DNA from: Bacillota bacterium
GTDB lineage: Bacteria > Bacillota > Clostridia > Peptostreptococcales > Anaerovoracaceae
Length of the DNA stretch: 64,000 nucleotides
Reading direction: 5' to 3'
Assembly: GCA_028724585.1 (NCBI GenBank)
Contig: JAQYCQ010000039.1
Span: 1 to 64,000 of the forward strand
A program made the translations under genes and the position numbers. The notes under the pieces were generated by a model. It was not told where the DNA came from. It did not search any database and saw nothing but the letters and a program-made list of their open reading frames with translations. Below, in pieces: positions 17,386-26,950 of the stretch (its first letter is position 1; each line of letters starts with the position of its first letter).

Positions 17386-17487
17386 TGACGCGCAGGGAGC
17401 GAGCCCGGGTGTATCGTTTTACAGGAGTTGAGTGATGTGGACCTGTCCTGTAAAACGATACCCCGGAATCGCGGCGTAACGCGTCAT
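17386..17487. repeat. P-family palindromic element
   Basis: The core stem GTATCGTTTTACAGGA pairs perfectly with TCCTGTAAAACGATAC around a 17-base loop. Outer arms start TGACGCG and end GCGTCA. It is a close copy of 21168-21270. It fills the gap between the VTC operon and the protease gene together with a cggcGGAgccg palindrome near 17540. Confidence 0.8.
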
Positions 17488-17565
17488 ACAGCAGAGTTAC
17501 AGTAAGCAACTGTCCGAGCGCCAGCGTGAGCAATGTCGGCGGAGCCGTCGCAGGACTCGAATCTA

Positions 17566-17594
17566 TTGACATTCCTTCATTTTTTCGATAGTGT
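17566..17594 (+). promoter_or_regulatory. Possible promoter of the clostripain-like gene
   Basis: TTGACA (17566-17571) is a perfect -35 box. The -10 is weak: TAGTGT with 17-base spacing or GATAGT with 15. It lies 50-75 bases before the start codon. Confidence 0.35.
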
Positions 17595-17640
17595 CTAAAC
17601 AGGATCTGCATTAGAACAGAGACGCGTTTAGGAGGAGAAA

Positions 17641-19935
17641 ATGGCAGGAAGACCACACGGACGAAGCCGGAACGTCACCGGGACCGGCACAGTGTTTAAA
17701 CGAGGAGACGGGCTCGGCACAGGCCCCGTCGGCAACTCATCGCGGCCGTCAGGAGGAGGCGGCAGGAGCGGAGGCGGCGGAGGACGGATATCACCGCTCG
17801 CCATCATCATAGTCATAGCGCTCGTAATATTCGGCGGAAAATTCGGCCTGGGAGACATTCTCGGCGGCGGAGGCGGCAGCGCCGTGCCTTCGGGAGCACC
17901 ATCCGGCTGGACATATGGAAACAACATGATGTCCACGTCTGGAGCATACGCCAACAGCGTTGAGAACGACAGCAAGCCGGACAAAAAAGTGGCTCAGGGA
18001 GCGAGGGCAAAATATACGGATGCCGCCAATGCGAAGAACGCGACCGTGCTGGTCTACATGTGCGGCGCCGACCTGGAGTCCAGATCCGGAATGGCGACCA
18101 GAGACCTGCAGGAAATGGCAAAAGCCCAGCACAGCGATAACGTAAAGATCATAGTCGAGACCGGCGGAGCGCAGCAGTGGAAGACAAGCGGTATTTCCAG
18201 CCAGCATCTGCAGAGATGGCAGGTGACCGACAAGGGACTGGTGCCGCTGCAGAAAAACGCTGGCAATGCGTCCATGACGGACCCGTCTACGCTTAAGGAT
18301 TTCCTGAACTGGGGCATGCAGAACTATCGTTCGGACAGGATGATGCTCATTTTCTGGGATCACGGCGGCGGTTCGGTGACAGGCTACGGATATGACGAGA
18401 AGTTCAATAACGGTTCTATGGCTCTCAATCAGATAGCGTCGGCTCTGGGACCTTACCGCGGCAGTTTCGATTTCATCGGCTTCGACGCCTGCCTGATGGC
18501 GACTCTGGAGACGGCGGTGGCTATGGAGCCTTACAGCGACTACCTGATAGCCTCAGAAGAGACAGAGCCGGGTACAGGCTGGTACTACACGGAATGGCTG
18601 GGAAAACTGGCTAAGGATCCGTCGATATCAACGGTCGACCTTGCTCAGAGCATCATAGATTCATATACATCGCACAGCAGCGGAGCGACCACCCTCTCCA
18701 TCACCGATCTGGCGGAGATCTCCGGGACCATCGCCCAGCCGCTCAGGGACTTCAGCACGAAGCTCAGCCAGGATATCAAGTCTGACAATGCTAAAAAGGT
18801 GGCGGACGCCCGCGCCGGAGCAAAGGAATTCGCCAGCTCCAGCAAGATAGACCAGATAGACCTGACAGATTTCGCAAGGAAACTGGGAACAGCTGAAGCT
18901 AAAGCTCTGACTGAGACGGTAGATTCCGCGGTCAAGTACAACAGGACCCAGAACATCTCTAATTCCTACGGCCTTTCTGTTTACTTCCCTTACAGGAACA
19001 ACCGCCTGGTCTCAAGGATGACCGACATAAACAACGACATCAAGATGGACAGCGAGTACACAGGCGCCATGAGGTCCTTCGCTACTCTCAACGCTTCGGC
19101 CGGATACGTATCAGCGGCAGGCTCAAACTCTGTCTTCGACATGCTGGGCGGAGCGGCGCCTTCCAACGGTACGAGCCTGGACTATTCGTCCATATTCAAT
19201 ATGCTGAGCGGAGGTGGACTCGATCTGGGAAGCGCTCTGGGCGGCCAGTCAGGCGTGGATACTGGAGCCTTCGACGCGATAGCGCAGGTCCTGGGCAGGG
19301 ATCATCTCTCGTCGGACGCCCTGGATTACACAGAGAAGGACGGGCAGAAGGTCCTGTCCCTCAGCGAACAGGAATGGTCTGACATCCACGAGATAGATCT
19401 CAATATCTGGATAGACGACGGCAGCGGCTACATAGACCTGGGTTACGACAGCATCTACGATTTCAACGACGACGGCGACCTGATAGCCGACTATGACGGA
19501 GACTGGATCGCGCTCAACAACCATCCAGCTGCGGTCTACACGACTGATGCCGAGTATGGCGACGACGATTCCTATACGATCCACAGCTACATCCCGGCTA
19601 TGCTCAACGGCGAACAGGTCCGCATCCTGCTGGAATACAGCGACAAAGAGGAGGATGGAAAGATCCTCGGCGCCGAGAAGGTATACGACAGCGGCACATC
19701 CGGCAAAGGCCTGATCAAGATCGAGCCTGACGATAAGATAGATCTTGTCTGCGACTATTACGGCTACGACGGCAGCTATCAGGATTCCTACTATATGGGC
19801 GATTCCTTCAAGGCCGGCGACCTGCAGCTGAGCGATGTGGAGCTGACAAATGATGATTATCTTTACGGCTACGCGCTCAAAGATACCTGGAATACAGTCC
19901 GCTACACGCCGTTCATATCGTCTAAAGACGAGTAA
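17641..19935 (+). CDS. Clostripain-related cysteine peptidase (family C11), membrane-anchored
   Basis: This 764-residue protein starts with a basic, Gly-rich segment and one membrane helix (residues ~56-75), which would place the enzyme outside the cell. The C11 catalytic dyad is clear: His241 in FWDHGGG and Cys284 in FDACLM, followed by SEETEPGTGWYY. The catalytic domain spans ~135-480. Residues ~560-764 form an acidic beta-rich domain with Asp/Tyr-rich strands (e.g. DSIYDFNDDGDLIADYDGD) that could bind calcium. C11 enzymes cut after Arg or Lys and usually self-activate. The ATG follows AGGAGG. The gene is flanked by its own terminator at 19976. Confidence 0.9.
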   Translation: MAGRPHGRSRNVTGTGTVFKRGDGLGTGPVGNSSRPSGGGGRSGGGGGRISPLAIIIVIALVIFGGKFGLGDILGGGGGSAVPSGAPSGWTYGNNMMSTSGAYANSVENDSKPDKKVAQGARAKYTDAANAKNATVLVYMCGADLESRSGMATRDLQEMAKAQHSDNVKIIVETGGAQQWKTSGISSQHLQRWQVTDKGLVPLQKNAGNASMTDPSTLKDFLNWGMQNYRSDRMMLIFWDHGGGSVTGYGYDEKFNNGSMALNQIASALGPYRGSFDFIGFDACLMATLETAVAMEPYSDYLIASEETEPGTGWYYTEWLGKLAKDPSISTVDLAQSIIDSYTSHSSGATTLSITDLAEISGTIAQPLRDFSTKLSQDIKSDNAKKVADARAGAKEFASSSKIDQIDLTDFARKLGTAEAKALTETVDSAVKYNRTQNISNSYGLSVYFPYRNNRLVSRMTDINNDIKMDSEYTGAMRSFATLNASAGYVSAAGSNSVFDMLGGAAPSNGTSLDYSSIFNMLSGGGLDLGSALGGQSGVDTGAFDAIAQVLGRDHLSSDALDYTEKDGQKVLSLSEQEWSDIHEIDLNIWIDDGSGYIDLGYDSIYDFNDDGDLIADYDGDWIALNNHPAAVYTTDAEYGDDDSYTIHSYIPAMLNGEQVRILLEYSDKEEDGKILGAEKVYDSGTSGKGLIKIEPDDKIDLVCDYYGYDGSYQDSYYMGDSFKAGDLQLSDVELTNDDYLYGYALKDTWNTVRYTPFISSKDE

Positions 19936-19975
19936 TATATGAACCTGATACACATTGATATATAGAAAAAACCGG

Positions 19976-20014
19976 AAATCCGGCGCGGAAACACAGACCC
20001 GCGCCGGATTTTTT
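19976..20014 (+). terminator. Rho-independent terminator of the clostripain-like gene
   Basis: AAATCCGGCGCGG pairs with CCGCGCCGGATTT around a 10-base loop and is followed by TTT. It starts 41 bases after the stop codon. Confidence 0.85.
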
Positions 20015-20222
20015 CGTGAGCTCCGCTGCCGTTTAACAAAGTTCACGCCGTAAGGCTCCCGTCGGCGGAGCCATCGTGAATAGAAAGAATTAGCAAATAT
20101 TGACATAAAACATTTTTGGAAGATGCTGTAAAAATAGATCATGCTCTTAATATTCGAATGAAAAATACTGCAGATTTTTCTTTTACTGTTGTTGATAAAA
20201 TATATAATTACAGGAGATTAAT

Positions 20223-20477
20223 ATGCCGGAAATATGCAGATTTTACGGAATCGTAATAAAGATGTTTTTCAAGCCTAAGGAACATGAGCCAAGCCACATT
20301 CATGTTTTGTACGGTGAATATGTAGGCTTGTTCAATATACAAACCTTGGAGATGATAGAAGGTGATCTGCCGCATAGAGCGCAGGAACTGGTAATAGAAT
20401 GGATGGAACAGCATAAAGATTCGCTTCAGATAATGTGGAGCGAGCAGAAGATAGATAAACTGCCGCCTTTAGAATGA
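20223..20477 (+). CDS. DUF4160 protein
   Basis: This 84-residue protein matches the DUF4160 family: it opens MPEICRFYGIVIKMFF and carries HEPSHIHVLYGEY, the conserved HxPxHxH motif, then a basic C-terminal helix (HRAQELVIEWMEQHKD). The ATG follows ACAGGAG. It is next to a DUF2442 gene, the usual partner. The pair has been proposed to act like a toxin-antitoxin module, but no activity is established. This region is richer in AT than its neighbours, which fits a recent arrival. Confidence 0.8.
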   Translation: MPEICRFYGIVIKMFFKPKEHEPSHIHVLYGEYVGLFNIQTLEMIEGDLPHRAQELVIEWMEQHKDSLQIMWSEQKIDKLPPLE

Positions 20478-20495
20478 TTGGAAAAGGAGAAGCCG

Positions 20496-20756
20496 ATGAT
20501 ACCCAGGATCAGAGAAATATCAGCACTTGAAGACTATAAGCTCTATGTTTCATTCGACGATGGAAAAAATGTTGTTTACGATGTCAAAGACGATATAGAA
20601 ACACTGCCAGGTTATTCGGATCTGAAGGATATTTACGGCCTTTTTAAACACGTTCAGCTCGACGAAAGCAGGACATGTGTGTTCTGGAACGATCATATAG
20701 ACCTTCCTTCGGATCAGATCTATGAATACGGGGAGCAGATCGATAAGAACATCTAA
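20496..20756 (+). CDS. DUF2442 protein
   Basis: This 86-residue protein belongs to DUF2442: IREISALEDYKLYVSFDDGKNVVYDVK and the ending WNDHIDLPSDQIYEYG are typical. The ATG at 20496 follows AAAAGGAG; an in-frame TTG at 20478, directly after the DUF4160 stop, is less likely. The 18-base gap indicates co-transcription with DUF4160, and the DUF2442 member would be the antitoxin-like or DNA-contacting partner if the pair is a TA module (unproven). Confidence 0.78.
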   Translation: MIPRIREISALEDYKLYVSFDDGKNVVYDVKDDIETLPGYSDLKDIYGLFKHVQLDESRTCVFWNDHIDLPSDQIYEYGEQIDKNI

Positions 20757-20839
20757 AATGAAATCTGAAATCCGCGGCCGCGGCAGCTGGGCGATTGAAG
20801 ATTTAGGATCTCGGTTTTTTATGCTTTGAAAAGCCGCAT

Positions 20840-21111
20840 GCGGAGTCCGGAGGCAGTCTGACGCGCAGCGGTGGATCTGACCGTGATCTTCCTGAGCTCC
20901 TGGTGCGGTGCCTTCGCGGGAAGCGGCGAACCGCTGCGCAACTCGCGAAAACACCGATGTGTTTTCGCTCAGACAGTGGTCGCTGACCAGCCCCTCCGCT
21001 GAGAATTTAAGTTTTGAGAACTTAAATTCTCTTCGCCGCTTCCAGCCGCTTGGCACCGGGAAGATCTACGATCATCTCCAATGCTGCTGCGTCAGACTGC
21101 CCGGACTCCGC
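20840..21111 (+). repeat. S-family structured element, full copy
   Basis: This is the reference copy, 272 bp. The ends GCGGAGTCCGG...GCAGTCTGACGC and GCGTCAGACTGCCCGGACTCCGC-like form a >20 bp terminal stem. Inner arms also pair (gatcttcc...ggtgcc with ggcacc...ggaagatc). The apex holds two perfect hairpins: GCGAAAACAC-CGAT-GTGTTTTCGC at ~20945 and GAGAATTTAAG / CTTAAATTCTC at ~21001. The overall shape is a long arm topped by smaller hairpins. Confidence 0.87.
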
Positions 21112-21167
21112 TGCCACGCGATTAACGATCGAGCCTTTAACCGCTCGGCAGTAACTGTAATAACAAA

Positions 21168-21270
21168 ATGACGCGCCGGGAGCGAGCCCGGGTGTACCGT
21201 TTTACAGGAGTTGAGTGATGTGGATCTGTCCTGTAAAACGATACCCCGGAATCGCAGCATAACGCGTCAT
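21168..21270. repeat. P-family palindromic element
   Basis: The outer ends ATGACGCG and CGCGTCAT form an inverted repeat. The core pairs TACCGTTTTACAGGA with TCCTGTAAAACGATA with one mismatch. It lies 57 bases after an S element, in the gap between DUF2442 and ftsH (20757-21467), which holds no gene. Confidence 0.8.
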
Positions 21271-21467
21271 GTAGCAGAATAACAGTAAGCAGCTGGCCCG
21301 CGAACGAAATAATCCAAGGTGAGCGGCTAGCCAGCGACTGCGGAGCCGTCGCAGGCATGGAATTTTTTGAAATTCATGATATCTTCACAATCACAGAGCA
21401 TTATCCGGGTATTAATAATGCATACAGCACGTATAGCAACCTATTACTGAATTTTAGAGGTTAGATC

Positions 21468-23306
21468 ATGCAGGAAGTAAAAAACGATAAAAAACCCCTG
21501 ATCACATTCTGGATCGCCGCGGTATTGATCCTGCTCCTTTTCAATTTCATCCTTGTTCCTTTTATGAACAACAGAGAGATAAAGCAGGTCGATTACGGGA
21601 CATTCATGAAGATGACCCAGGACAAAGAGATCGGCAAAGTCCAGATCCAGGACGACAAAATAGTGTTCACGGATAAGTCGGGCAAAAATGTCTATGAGAC
21701 AGGCGTCATGCCGGACGAGAACCTGACCGACAGGCTGTACAGCTCCGGCGCGAAATTCTCAAAAGAGATAGTCGAGCAGATGTCACCTATGGCCAGCTTC
21801 ATGCTTTACTGGATAGTGCCGCTGCTGATATTCATATTCATCGGCTGGCTCATGCGCAGACAGATGAATAAAGCTCTGGGCGGAGACTCCATGATGTTCG
21901 GCGGAGAAGGCATGGGCGGCCTGGGCAGATCAAAAGCCAAGGTTTACGTGGAATCGTCGGACGGCATCATGTTCTCAGACGTAGCGGGCGAAGAAGAGGC
22001 AAAGCAGAGCCTGTCCGAGATAGTGACATATCTGCACGACCCGGCTAAATACGAAGAGATCGGCGCCAAGATGCCTAAGGGCATCCTGCTGGTAGGCCCT
22101 CCGGGAACAGGCAAGACAATGCTGGCAAAAGCAGTCGCCGGCGAGTCAAAAGTGCCTTTCTTCTCTATATCCGGATCGGAATTCGTCGAGATGTTCGTCG
22201 GCATGGGCGCGTCCAAGGTCCGCGATCTGTTCAAGCAGGCCAAAGAGAAGGCGCCATGTATCGTATTCATAGACGAGATAGATGCCATAGGCCAGAAGCG
22301 TTCAGCCGGCAGCGCGTACGGAGGAAATGACGAGAGGGAACAGACCCTTAACCAGCTGCTGACAGAGATGGACGGCTTCGAGGACAATACCGGCGTCATC
22401 ATCCTGGCGGCGACAAACCGTCCGGAATCGCTGGATCCGGCGCTGACAAGGCCGGGCAGGTTCGACAGGCGGGTACCTGTAGAGCTGCCTGATCTCAAGG
22501 GTCGCGAGAATATACTCAAGGTTCATGCCAGGAAGATCAGGACAGGCCCGGACGTAGATTTCAACAAGATAGCCAGGATGGCGGCAGGCGCTTCAGGAGC
22601 AGAGCTGGCAAACATAGTAAACGAAGCTGCTCTGAGGGCGGTCCGCGAAGGCAGGAAATACGCGACAGAGGCTGACATGGAAGAGTCTATAGAGACCGTC
22701 ATCGCCGGCTACCAGAAGAAGAACGCTATCCTCTCAGACGAAGAAAAGAAGGTAGTTTCCTACCACGAGGTCGGCCACGCTCTGGTCGCTGCCCTTCAGG
22801 ACGGAACGGCTCCGGTCCAGAAGATCACGATAATCCCGAGGACCAGCGGCGCTCTCGGTTACACTATGCAGGTCGACAAAGGACAGAAAAACCTTTACAC
22901 TAAGGAAGAGCTCCTGTCGCAGATAGCCACACTCACAGGAGGACGCGCGGCAGAGGAAGTAAAGTTCGGGCATGTGACTACGGGCGCTTCCAACGACATA
23001 GAGAAAGCGACTAAGCTGGCCCGCCAGATGATCACCAGATACGGCATGGCCGACGACTTCGGCATGGTCGCTCTGGAGACAGTGACGAACCAGTATCTGG
23101 GCGGAGATACGTCCCTGGCATGTTCGCCTGAGACTCAGGCAAAGATTGATGAGCAGGTGGTCGCTCTGGTGGAAAAGCAGCACCAGAAGGCTTTATCGCT
23201 CCTCAGGGAAAACAGCGGGAAGCTGGATGAGATCGCTGAATATCTTTATGAAAAAGAGACCATCACGGGCGATGAGTTCATGAGCATCCTGAACGGAGAC
23301 GAATAG
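21468..23306 (+). CDS. ftsH: ATP-dependent zinc metalloprotease FtsH
   Basis: This 612-residue membrane protease forms hexamers and unfolds and degrades membrane and regulatory proteins. Two N-terminal helices (residues ~12-31 and ~103-123) enclose an extracytoplasmic domain. The AAA module shows [19 protein letters not shown] and the second region of homology [18 protein letters not shown]. The zinc site is H433-E434-x-x-H437 (HEVGH; most FtsH have HEAGH). The start ATG is weakly supported, with only TTAGAGG 6 bases upstream. It stands alone and is followed by a hairpin at 23340. Confidence 0.97.
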   Translation: MQEVKNDKKPLITFWIAAVLILLLFNFILVPFMNNREIKQVDYGTFMKMTQDKEIGKVQIQDDKIVFTDKSGKNVYETGVMPDENLTDRLYSSGAKFSKEIVEQMSPMASFMLYWIVPLLIFIFIGWLMRRQMNKALGGDSMMFGGEGMGGLGRSKAKVYVESSDGIMFSDVAGEEEAKQSLSEIVTYLHDPAKYEEIGAKMPKGILLVGPPGTGKTMLAKAVAGESKVPFFSISGSEFVEMFVGMGASKVRDLFKQAKEKAPCIVFIDEIDAIGQKRSAGSAYGGNDEREQTLNQLLTEMDGFEDNTGVIILAATNRPESLDPALTRPGRFDRRVPVELPDLKGRENILKVHARKIRTGPDVDFNKIARMAAGASGAELANIVNEAALRAVREGRKYATEADMEESIETVIAGYQKKNAILSDEEKKVVSYHEVGHALVAALQDGTAPVQKITIIPRTSGALGYTMQVDKGQKNLYTKEELLSQIATLTGGRAAEEVKFGHVTTGASNDIEKATKLARQMITRYGMADDFGMVALETVTNQYLGGDTSLACSPETQAKIDEQVVALVEKQHQKALSLLRENSGKLDEIAEYLYEKETITGDEFMSILNGDE

Positions 23307-23339
23307 TATCCACGGGTGATCAAATATATGTTTTACGGT

Positions 23340-23380
23340 AATAGCCGCTTAAACTTTCCTGGGGTTTGGGGCGGCTATTT
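23340..23380 (+). terminator. Possible terminator after ftsH
   Basis: AATAGCCGC (23340-23348) pairs with GCGGCTATT (23371-23379) around a 22-base loop; the T-tract after it is short. Confidence 0.5.
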
Positions 23381-23534
23381 CTGTGTCTTGCTTTTTTCAT
23401 TAATTCCTGATCCCGTGAGCGGAGCTCTCGCGAGATACATACGCTGTTTTTGCATTGACAAGCCGCTGAATGTATTTTACTGTCATATAAAGACGTTTTA
23501 GCAAATTAGTAAAGTAAATATTTGAGGAAGAAAA

Positions 23535-24905
23535 ATGGCGATAATGAGACCGGGCTTTCAGATATCCAGGCTGAAAGAACCCGATGAACTTATAGAAAAA
23601 TTGAAGGAGCAGGGCCTTGAAGCCCCGGTCAGCAGCGATCTCGACGGACTCCGCCGTCCTGTAGAGATTTATGGAAAGACTTTGCCCAACTCGACACTGA
23701 TCCAGCCGATGGAAGGCGCTGATTCTGATACAGACGGGTCTCCGACAAAGATCACAGAGAGGAGATACGGCAAATTCGCCCGCCAGGGAGCGGCTGTCAT
23801 CTGGTTCGAGGCGACAGCAGTGACCGAAGACGGACGAGACTGCGCAAATCAGCTATGGATCAGGCCGGAGAATGTGGACAAGTTCAAAGCCCTGGTGGAC
23901 GAAGTAGACAGGATCAGCCAGGAAGCCAACGGTTTCAAGCCCTATAAGATCCTGCAGCTCACTCATTCAGGACGCTGCGCGGAAACTTCCGACGGAAAGC
24001 CGCATCCGAAGACAGCTTTCGCCAACCCTTATCTGGACACGACCATGGGCAAGGCAGAGGTGGTTTCGGACGAATTTTACGAGAACCTTAAAAAGGCGAT
24101 CGCTGAAGGTGCCCGACTCGCAAAGGAAGCCGGTTTCGACGCAGTCGACCTCAAGCTCTGCCACCAGTACATCATGAAGGAAATGCTGTGCGCATACACG
24201 AGGCCGGGCAGGTACGGCGGTTCTATAGAAAACAGGTTCCGCTTCGCCTTCGAGACCATAGACGCGATCAAGGAGGCGGTCGGGGACGCGGTAGATATAG
24301 TCGTGCGCCTCAGTGCCTACGACTCAGTCCCTTATCCTTACGGCTGGGGCATGAAGCAGACACCCGGCGTCATGGAGGACGACCAGGCTGAGGTAGATAT
24401 CCTCTTGGACGAGCTTTCAAAGCGCGGCGTAGAGCTGGTAAACATCACGACAAACGAGCCTCGTTTCGCTCCGGAGGACCTGGGTTACCTGTCTAATTTC
24501 CTCGATAACGAGTACATAGACCAGTTCCGCGGCGTATCCCATCTGCTGAAGGTCACCCGCGAGCTCAAGAAAAAGCATTCGGAGCTCAAGCTTGTCGCCA
24601 CAGGCCTTGCCTATTTCGCCCAGTTCGCTCCTTATGTGGGCTCAGGCGGCATAGAACAGGGCTGGTTCGATCTTGCAGGCTTTGGGCGCAATATCATGGC
24701 CGACGACAGCTTTTTACCTAACGCCATCAAAAATGACTTTGTAGACCAGAGGAGCCTCTGCATGCGCTGCGACAGCTGCTATCGCATGTTCGACAGGAAG
24801 ATCCCGACAGGCTGCATGGTCCGCGATCCTTTCTATCAGATGGTCGATACCATGGATAAAAAAGAGAGGACAGATGACAAAGGAAAGAACTCCCCTATAA
24901 TGTGA
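23535..24905 (+). CDS. NADH:flavin oxidoreductase (Old Yellow Enzyme family) with Fe-S site
   Basis: This 456-residue enzyme has the FMN-binding barrel of Old Yellow Enzyme: TLIQPMEG near residue 55, LQLTHSGR, HQYIMKEMLCAYTRPGRYGG and SIENRFRFAFETI. The C-terminus carries Cys-x2-Cys-x2-Cys-x11-Cys (CMRCDSCYRMF...TGC), the 4Fe-4S ligand set of the 2,4-dienoyl-CoA / 2-enoate reductase branch. Those enzymes usually continue with an FAD/NAD domain of ~250 residues, but this protein ends after the cluster, so it needs another electron donor. The substrate is unknown. The ATG follows GAGGAAG. An AI-2E family permease gene starts 6 bases after the stop. Confidence 0.88.
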   Translation: MAIMRPGFQISRLKEPDELIEKLKEQGLEAPVSSDLDGLRRPVEIYGKTLPNSTLIQPMEGADSDTDGSPTKITERRYGKFARQGAAVIWFEATAVTEDGRDCANQLWIRPENVDKFKALVDEVDRISQEANGFKPYKILQLTHSGRCAETSDGKPHPKTAFANPYLDTTMGKAEVVSDEFYENLKKAIAEGARLAKEAGFDAVDLKLCHQYIMKEMLCAYTRPGRYGGSIENRFRFAFETIDAIKEAVGDAVDIVVRLSAYDSVPYPYGWGMKQTPGVMEDDQAEVDILLDELSKRGVELVNITTNEPRFAPEDLGYLSNFLDNEYIDQFRGVSHLLKVTRELKKKHSELKLVATGLAYFAQFAPYVGSGGIEQGWFDLAGFGRNIMADDSFLPNAIKNDFVDQRSLCMRCDSCYRMFDRKIPTGCMVRDPFYQMVDTMDKKERTDDKGKNSPIM

Positions 24906-24911
24906 CAGAAA

Positions 24912-26090
24912 ATGAACAATAAATTCTTGAAAAAATTCGATCCCAAATACCTGAAGATCTCCCTCTACGCGCTGGGGACCTTCTTCACGGCAGTGATCAT
25001 AATCGGCCTGGCCTACCTTTCCGGCGGCTTCTGGATAAAGATGGGCGCCATACTTTCAGCGGTCATTAAGCCATTGGTCATCGGCCTGGTGATCACCTAT
25101 CTGCTGCTGCCGCTGACTAACTTTTTTCAGCGCAAGCTCTCCAGAGGAGATGAGCTGAAGGGAACTCACCGGGCCGGGGCGGTAGCCCTTACCATGATCA
25201 TAGTGGCCGCGGCGGTCGGGGCAATAGGCGTGGTCTTCTTCGTCACCCTTTACAAGCAGATAAACGGCCTGGACATAAAAGCGCTGCAGGAAATGCTGGA
25301 TCAGATAAAATCGCAGTACAGCAGCCTGATAGGAAATATCATGGATTACCTGCAGGGTCAGGGATTCTCCTCAGAAAGGCTGGGAGACTGGCTGCAGGCC
25401 TTCGCGGGCCAGGCAGTAGGCGTAGCCAAGAACCTCCTCTTCGGCGTGATCTTCGCGATATACTTCCTTTATGACGGTAAACGCATAGGCGCCTACTGGC
25501 GCAGGGTCACAGACTCCCTGCTGAATCCAAAGATGATCGGCGTATCTAAAGCCTTCATGAAGGACGCCGACCAGGCTTTCTCCGGCTACATCCGCGGCCA
25601 GTTCGCTGACGCTCTTTGTGTCGGTGTGCTCGCCAGCATAACCCTCACGGTCGCCCGCGTTCCGTACGGTCCGGTCATCGGCATAATGACCGGCATAGGC
25701 AATATGATCCCCTATTTCGGCCCCATCATAGGCTATGTCATGATCATCCTCTCCGGACTGGTCAGCCAGGACATCAAAGCCCTCGTGATCGGGCTGATAG
25801 CCCTCGCCATAGTCCAGTTCATAGACGCCAACGTGATAAACCCGCGCCTGCTCAGCAACGCCATCCAGATCCATCCCCTCTACGTCATAGTCTGCGTCAT
25901 AGCGGGCGGCGCCATGGGCGGCATCATAGGAATGCTGGTGGCAGTTCCTGCCGGAGCCCTGATAAAGAAGGAATTCGAGCGTTTCCTGGCTTACAGGAAT
26001 GAAAAAAAGAAAACAGATCCCCCGCGGCCTCCGGCCGCAGAGCCGGCGGAGCCGGCAGAAGATCCAGTTACATCAGCGAGGTTTCATTGA
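24912..26090 (+). CDS. AI-2E family transporter (PerM-like)
   Basis: This 392-residue membrane protein has about eight helices and belongs to the AI-2E/PerM exporter family. Typical segments are GVIFAIYFLYDGKRIG, FSGYIRGQFADALCVG and the conserved NMIPYFGPIIGYV with FIDANVINPRLL. The substrate cannot be inferred; the family name reflects one early report, and some members are sodium antiporters. The last ~15 residues (PRPPAAEPAEPAEDP) are encoded by two nested palindromes of the repeat family seen between genes elsewhere. Its 3' end overlaps the convergent HD gene by 23 bases. Confidence 0.85.
   Translation: MNNKFLKKFDPKYLKISLYALGTFFTAVIIIGLAYLSGGFWIKMGAILSAVIKPLVIGLVITYLLLPLTNFFQRKLSRGDELKGTHRAGAVALTMIIVAAAVGAIGVVFFVTLYKQINGLDIKALQEMLDQIKSQYSSLIGNIMDYLQGQGFSSERLGDWLQAFAGQAVGVAKNLLFGVIFAIYFLYDGKRIGAYWRRVTDSLLNPKMIGVSKAFMKDADQAFSGYIRGQFADALCVGVLASITLTVARVPYGPVIGIMTGIGNMIPYFGPIIGYVMIILSGLVSQDIKALVIGLIALAIVQFIDANVINPRLLSNAIQIHPLYVIVCVIAGGAMGGIIGMLVAVPAGALIKKEFERFLAYRNEKKKTDPPRPPAAEPAEPAEDPVTSARFH
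26024..26056. repeat. Two-hairpin module inside the permease gene
   Basis: GCGGCC-TCC-GGCCGC (26024-26038) and GCCGGC-GGA-GCCGGC (26042-26056) lie in frame at the permease C-terminus and encode Pro/Ala/Glu-rich residues. The 33-bp layout equals the intergenic modules at 41597, 44252 and 47210, but the second arm differs with its pairing kept. Confidence 0.85.
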
Positions 26091-26754
26091 TTATGAGGTG
26101 AAAGTCGAGACCAAGGCTGTTGGCAGCGCGTTTGCAGAGCAGCATGCGGTCCATAAATATCTCCAGGAATTCGCCGATATCGCCGTAGCGGGTGTCTATG
26201 TGCAGCTTGAGCTTTATGCCGGAGTGGTTCTGGTTGATCTTAAATTCGCACTCGGTGGCCGAGAAGTTGACTCTGTCGTGGATATCGAACTTGCTTTCGT
26301 CGTCCTGCTGGACGCGGCTGCGCCTTACGTCGGATTTATCCGCCAGTATCAGCGCCGCGGCAATGCGGTTGACAGGAACTCCATTGCCTTCGTCGTGGTT
26401 GCCGATGGCGCAGATTATCGGGGCTATGTCGCTGGCGGGGACCTTCATTTCGTTGAGGATCTGAAAAGCCATGATCGCTCCCGACTGGCTGTGGTCCACG
26501 CGGTTGACTATGTTGCCTATGTCGTGCATCCAGGCCGCTGTCAGGGCCAGATCTATGGTGTGGTCATCGTCTCCGAGAGTCTCGAGGATATAAAGGGTGC
26601 GTTCGGTGACGATACCCACGTGGGCGAAGCTGTGCTCGGTGTACTGCAGGGCTTTGAGCGCCTCGTTCTGGCAGCTTATATATGTCTTCACCGCTTCGTT
26701 ATTCTTGATCTTATGAAAAAGCGGAAAACGCTTCTTTTCTTCTTCTTTCTTCAT
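26068..26754 (-). CDS. HD-domain phosphohydrolase
   Basis: This 228-residue cytoplasmic protein carries an HD metal-dependent phosphohydrolase domain: EHSFAHVGIV, AAWMHDIGN (the HD pair), then GNHDEGNG and LADKSDVRRSRV. The last ~85 residues are a beta-rich domain of unknown role. HD proteins of this type hydrolyse nucleotides or phosphate esters; the substrate is not evident. The ATG at 26754 has no good ribosome site. A strong AAAGGAGG lies ~50 bases further upstream with an in-frame CTG nearby, so a longer non-ATG start is possible. It converges with the permease gene. Confidence 0.8.
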   Translation of the reverse strand: MKKEEEKKRFPLFHKIKNNEAVKTYISCQNEALKALQYTEHSFAHVGIVTERTLYILETLGDDDHTIDLALTAAWMHDIGNIVNRVDHSQSGAIMAFQILNEMKVPASDIAPIICAIGNHDEGNGVPVNRIAAALILADKSDVRRSRVQQDDESKFDIHDRVNFSATECEFKINQNHSGIKLKLHIDTRYGDIGEFLEIFMDRMLLCKRAANSLGLDFHLIINETSLM

Positions 26755-26950
26755 CGATTGCGGAGCCCCGGCGGTCTGTGTTCCGCTGCTCAGGGCTCCA
26801 GCCTCCTTTCGTCGTAAAATCCTTCAAAAACGAAAGTAATTATACTACACGAACCCTCCGGAAAAAGTGAACGAAATGTAAAAGCTTTGTGTCATGAAAC
26901 CGATCGCGAAAACATTCCGGATGCCTGAAAAGCTGCTTCCGTCCGCGTAT

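Noticed and set aside
17545..17565. tRNA T-loop-like sequence (GGACTCGAATC)
   Set aside because: No acceptor, D or anticodon stems can be drawn around it.
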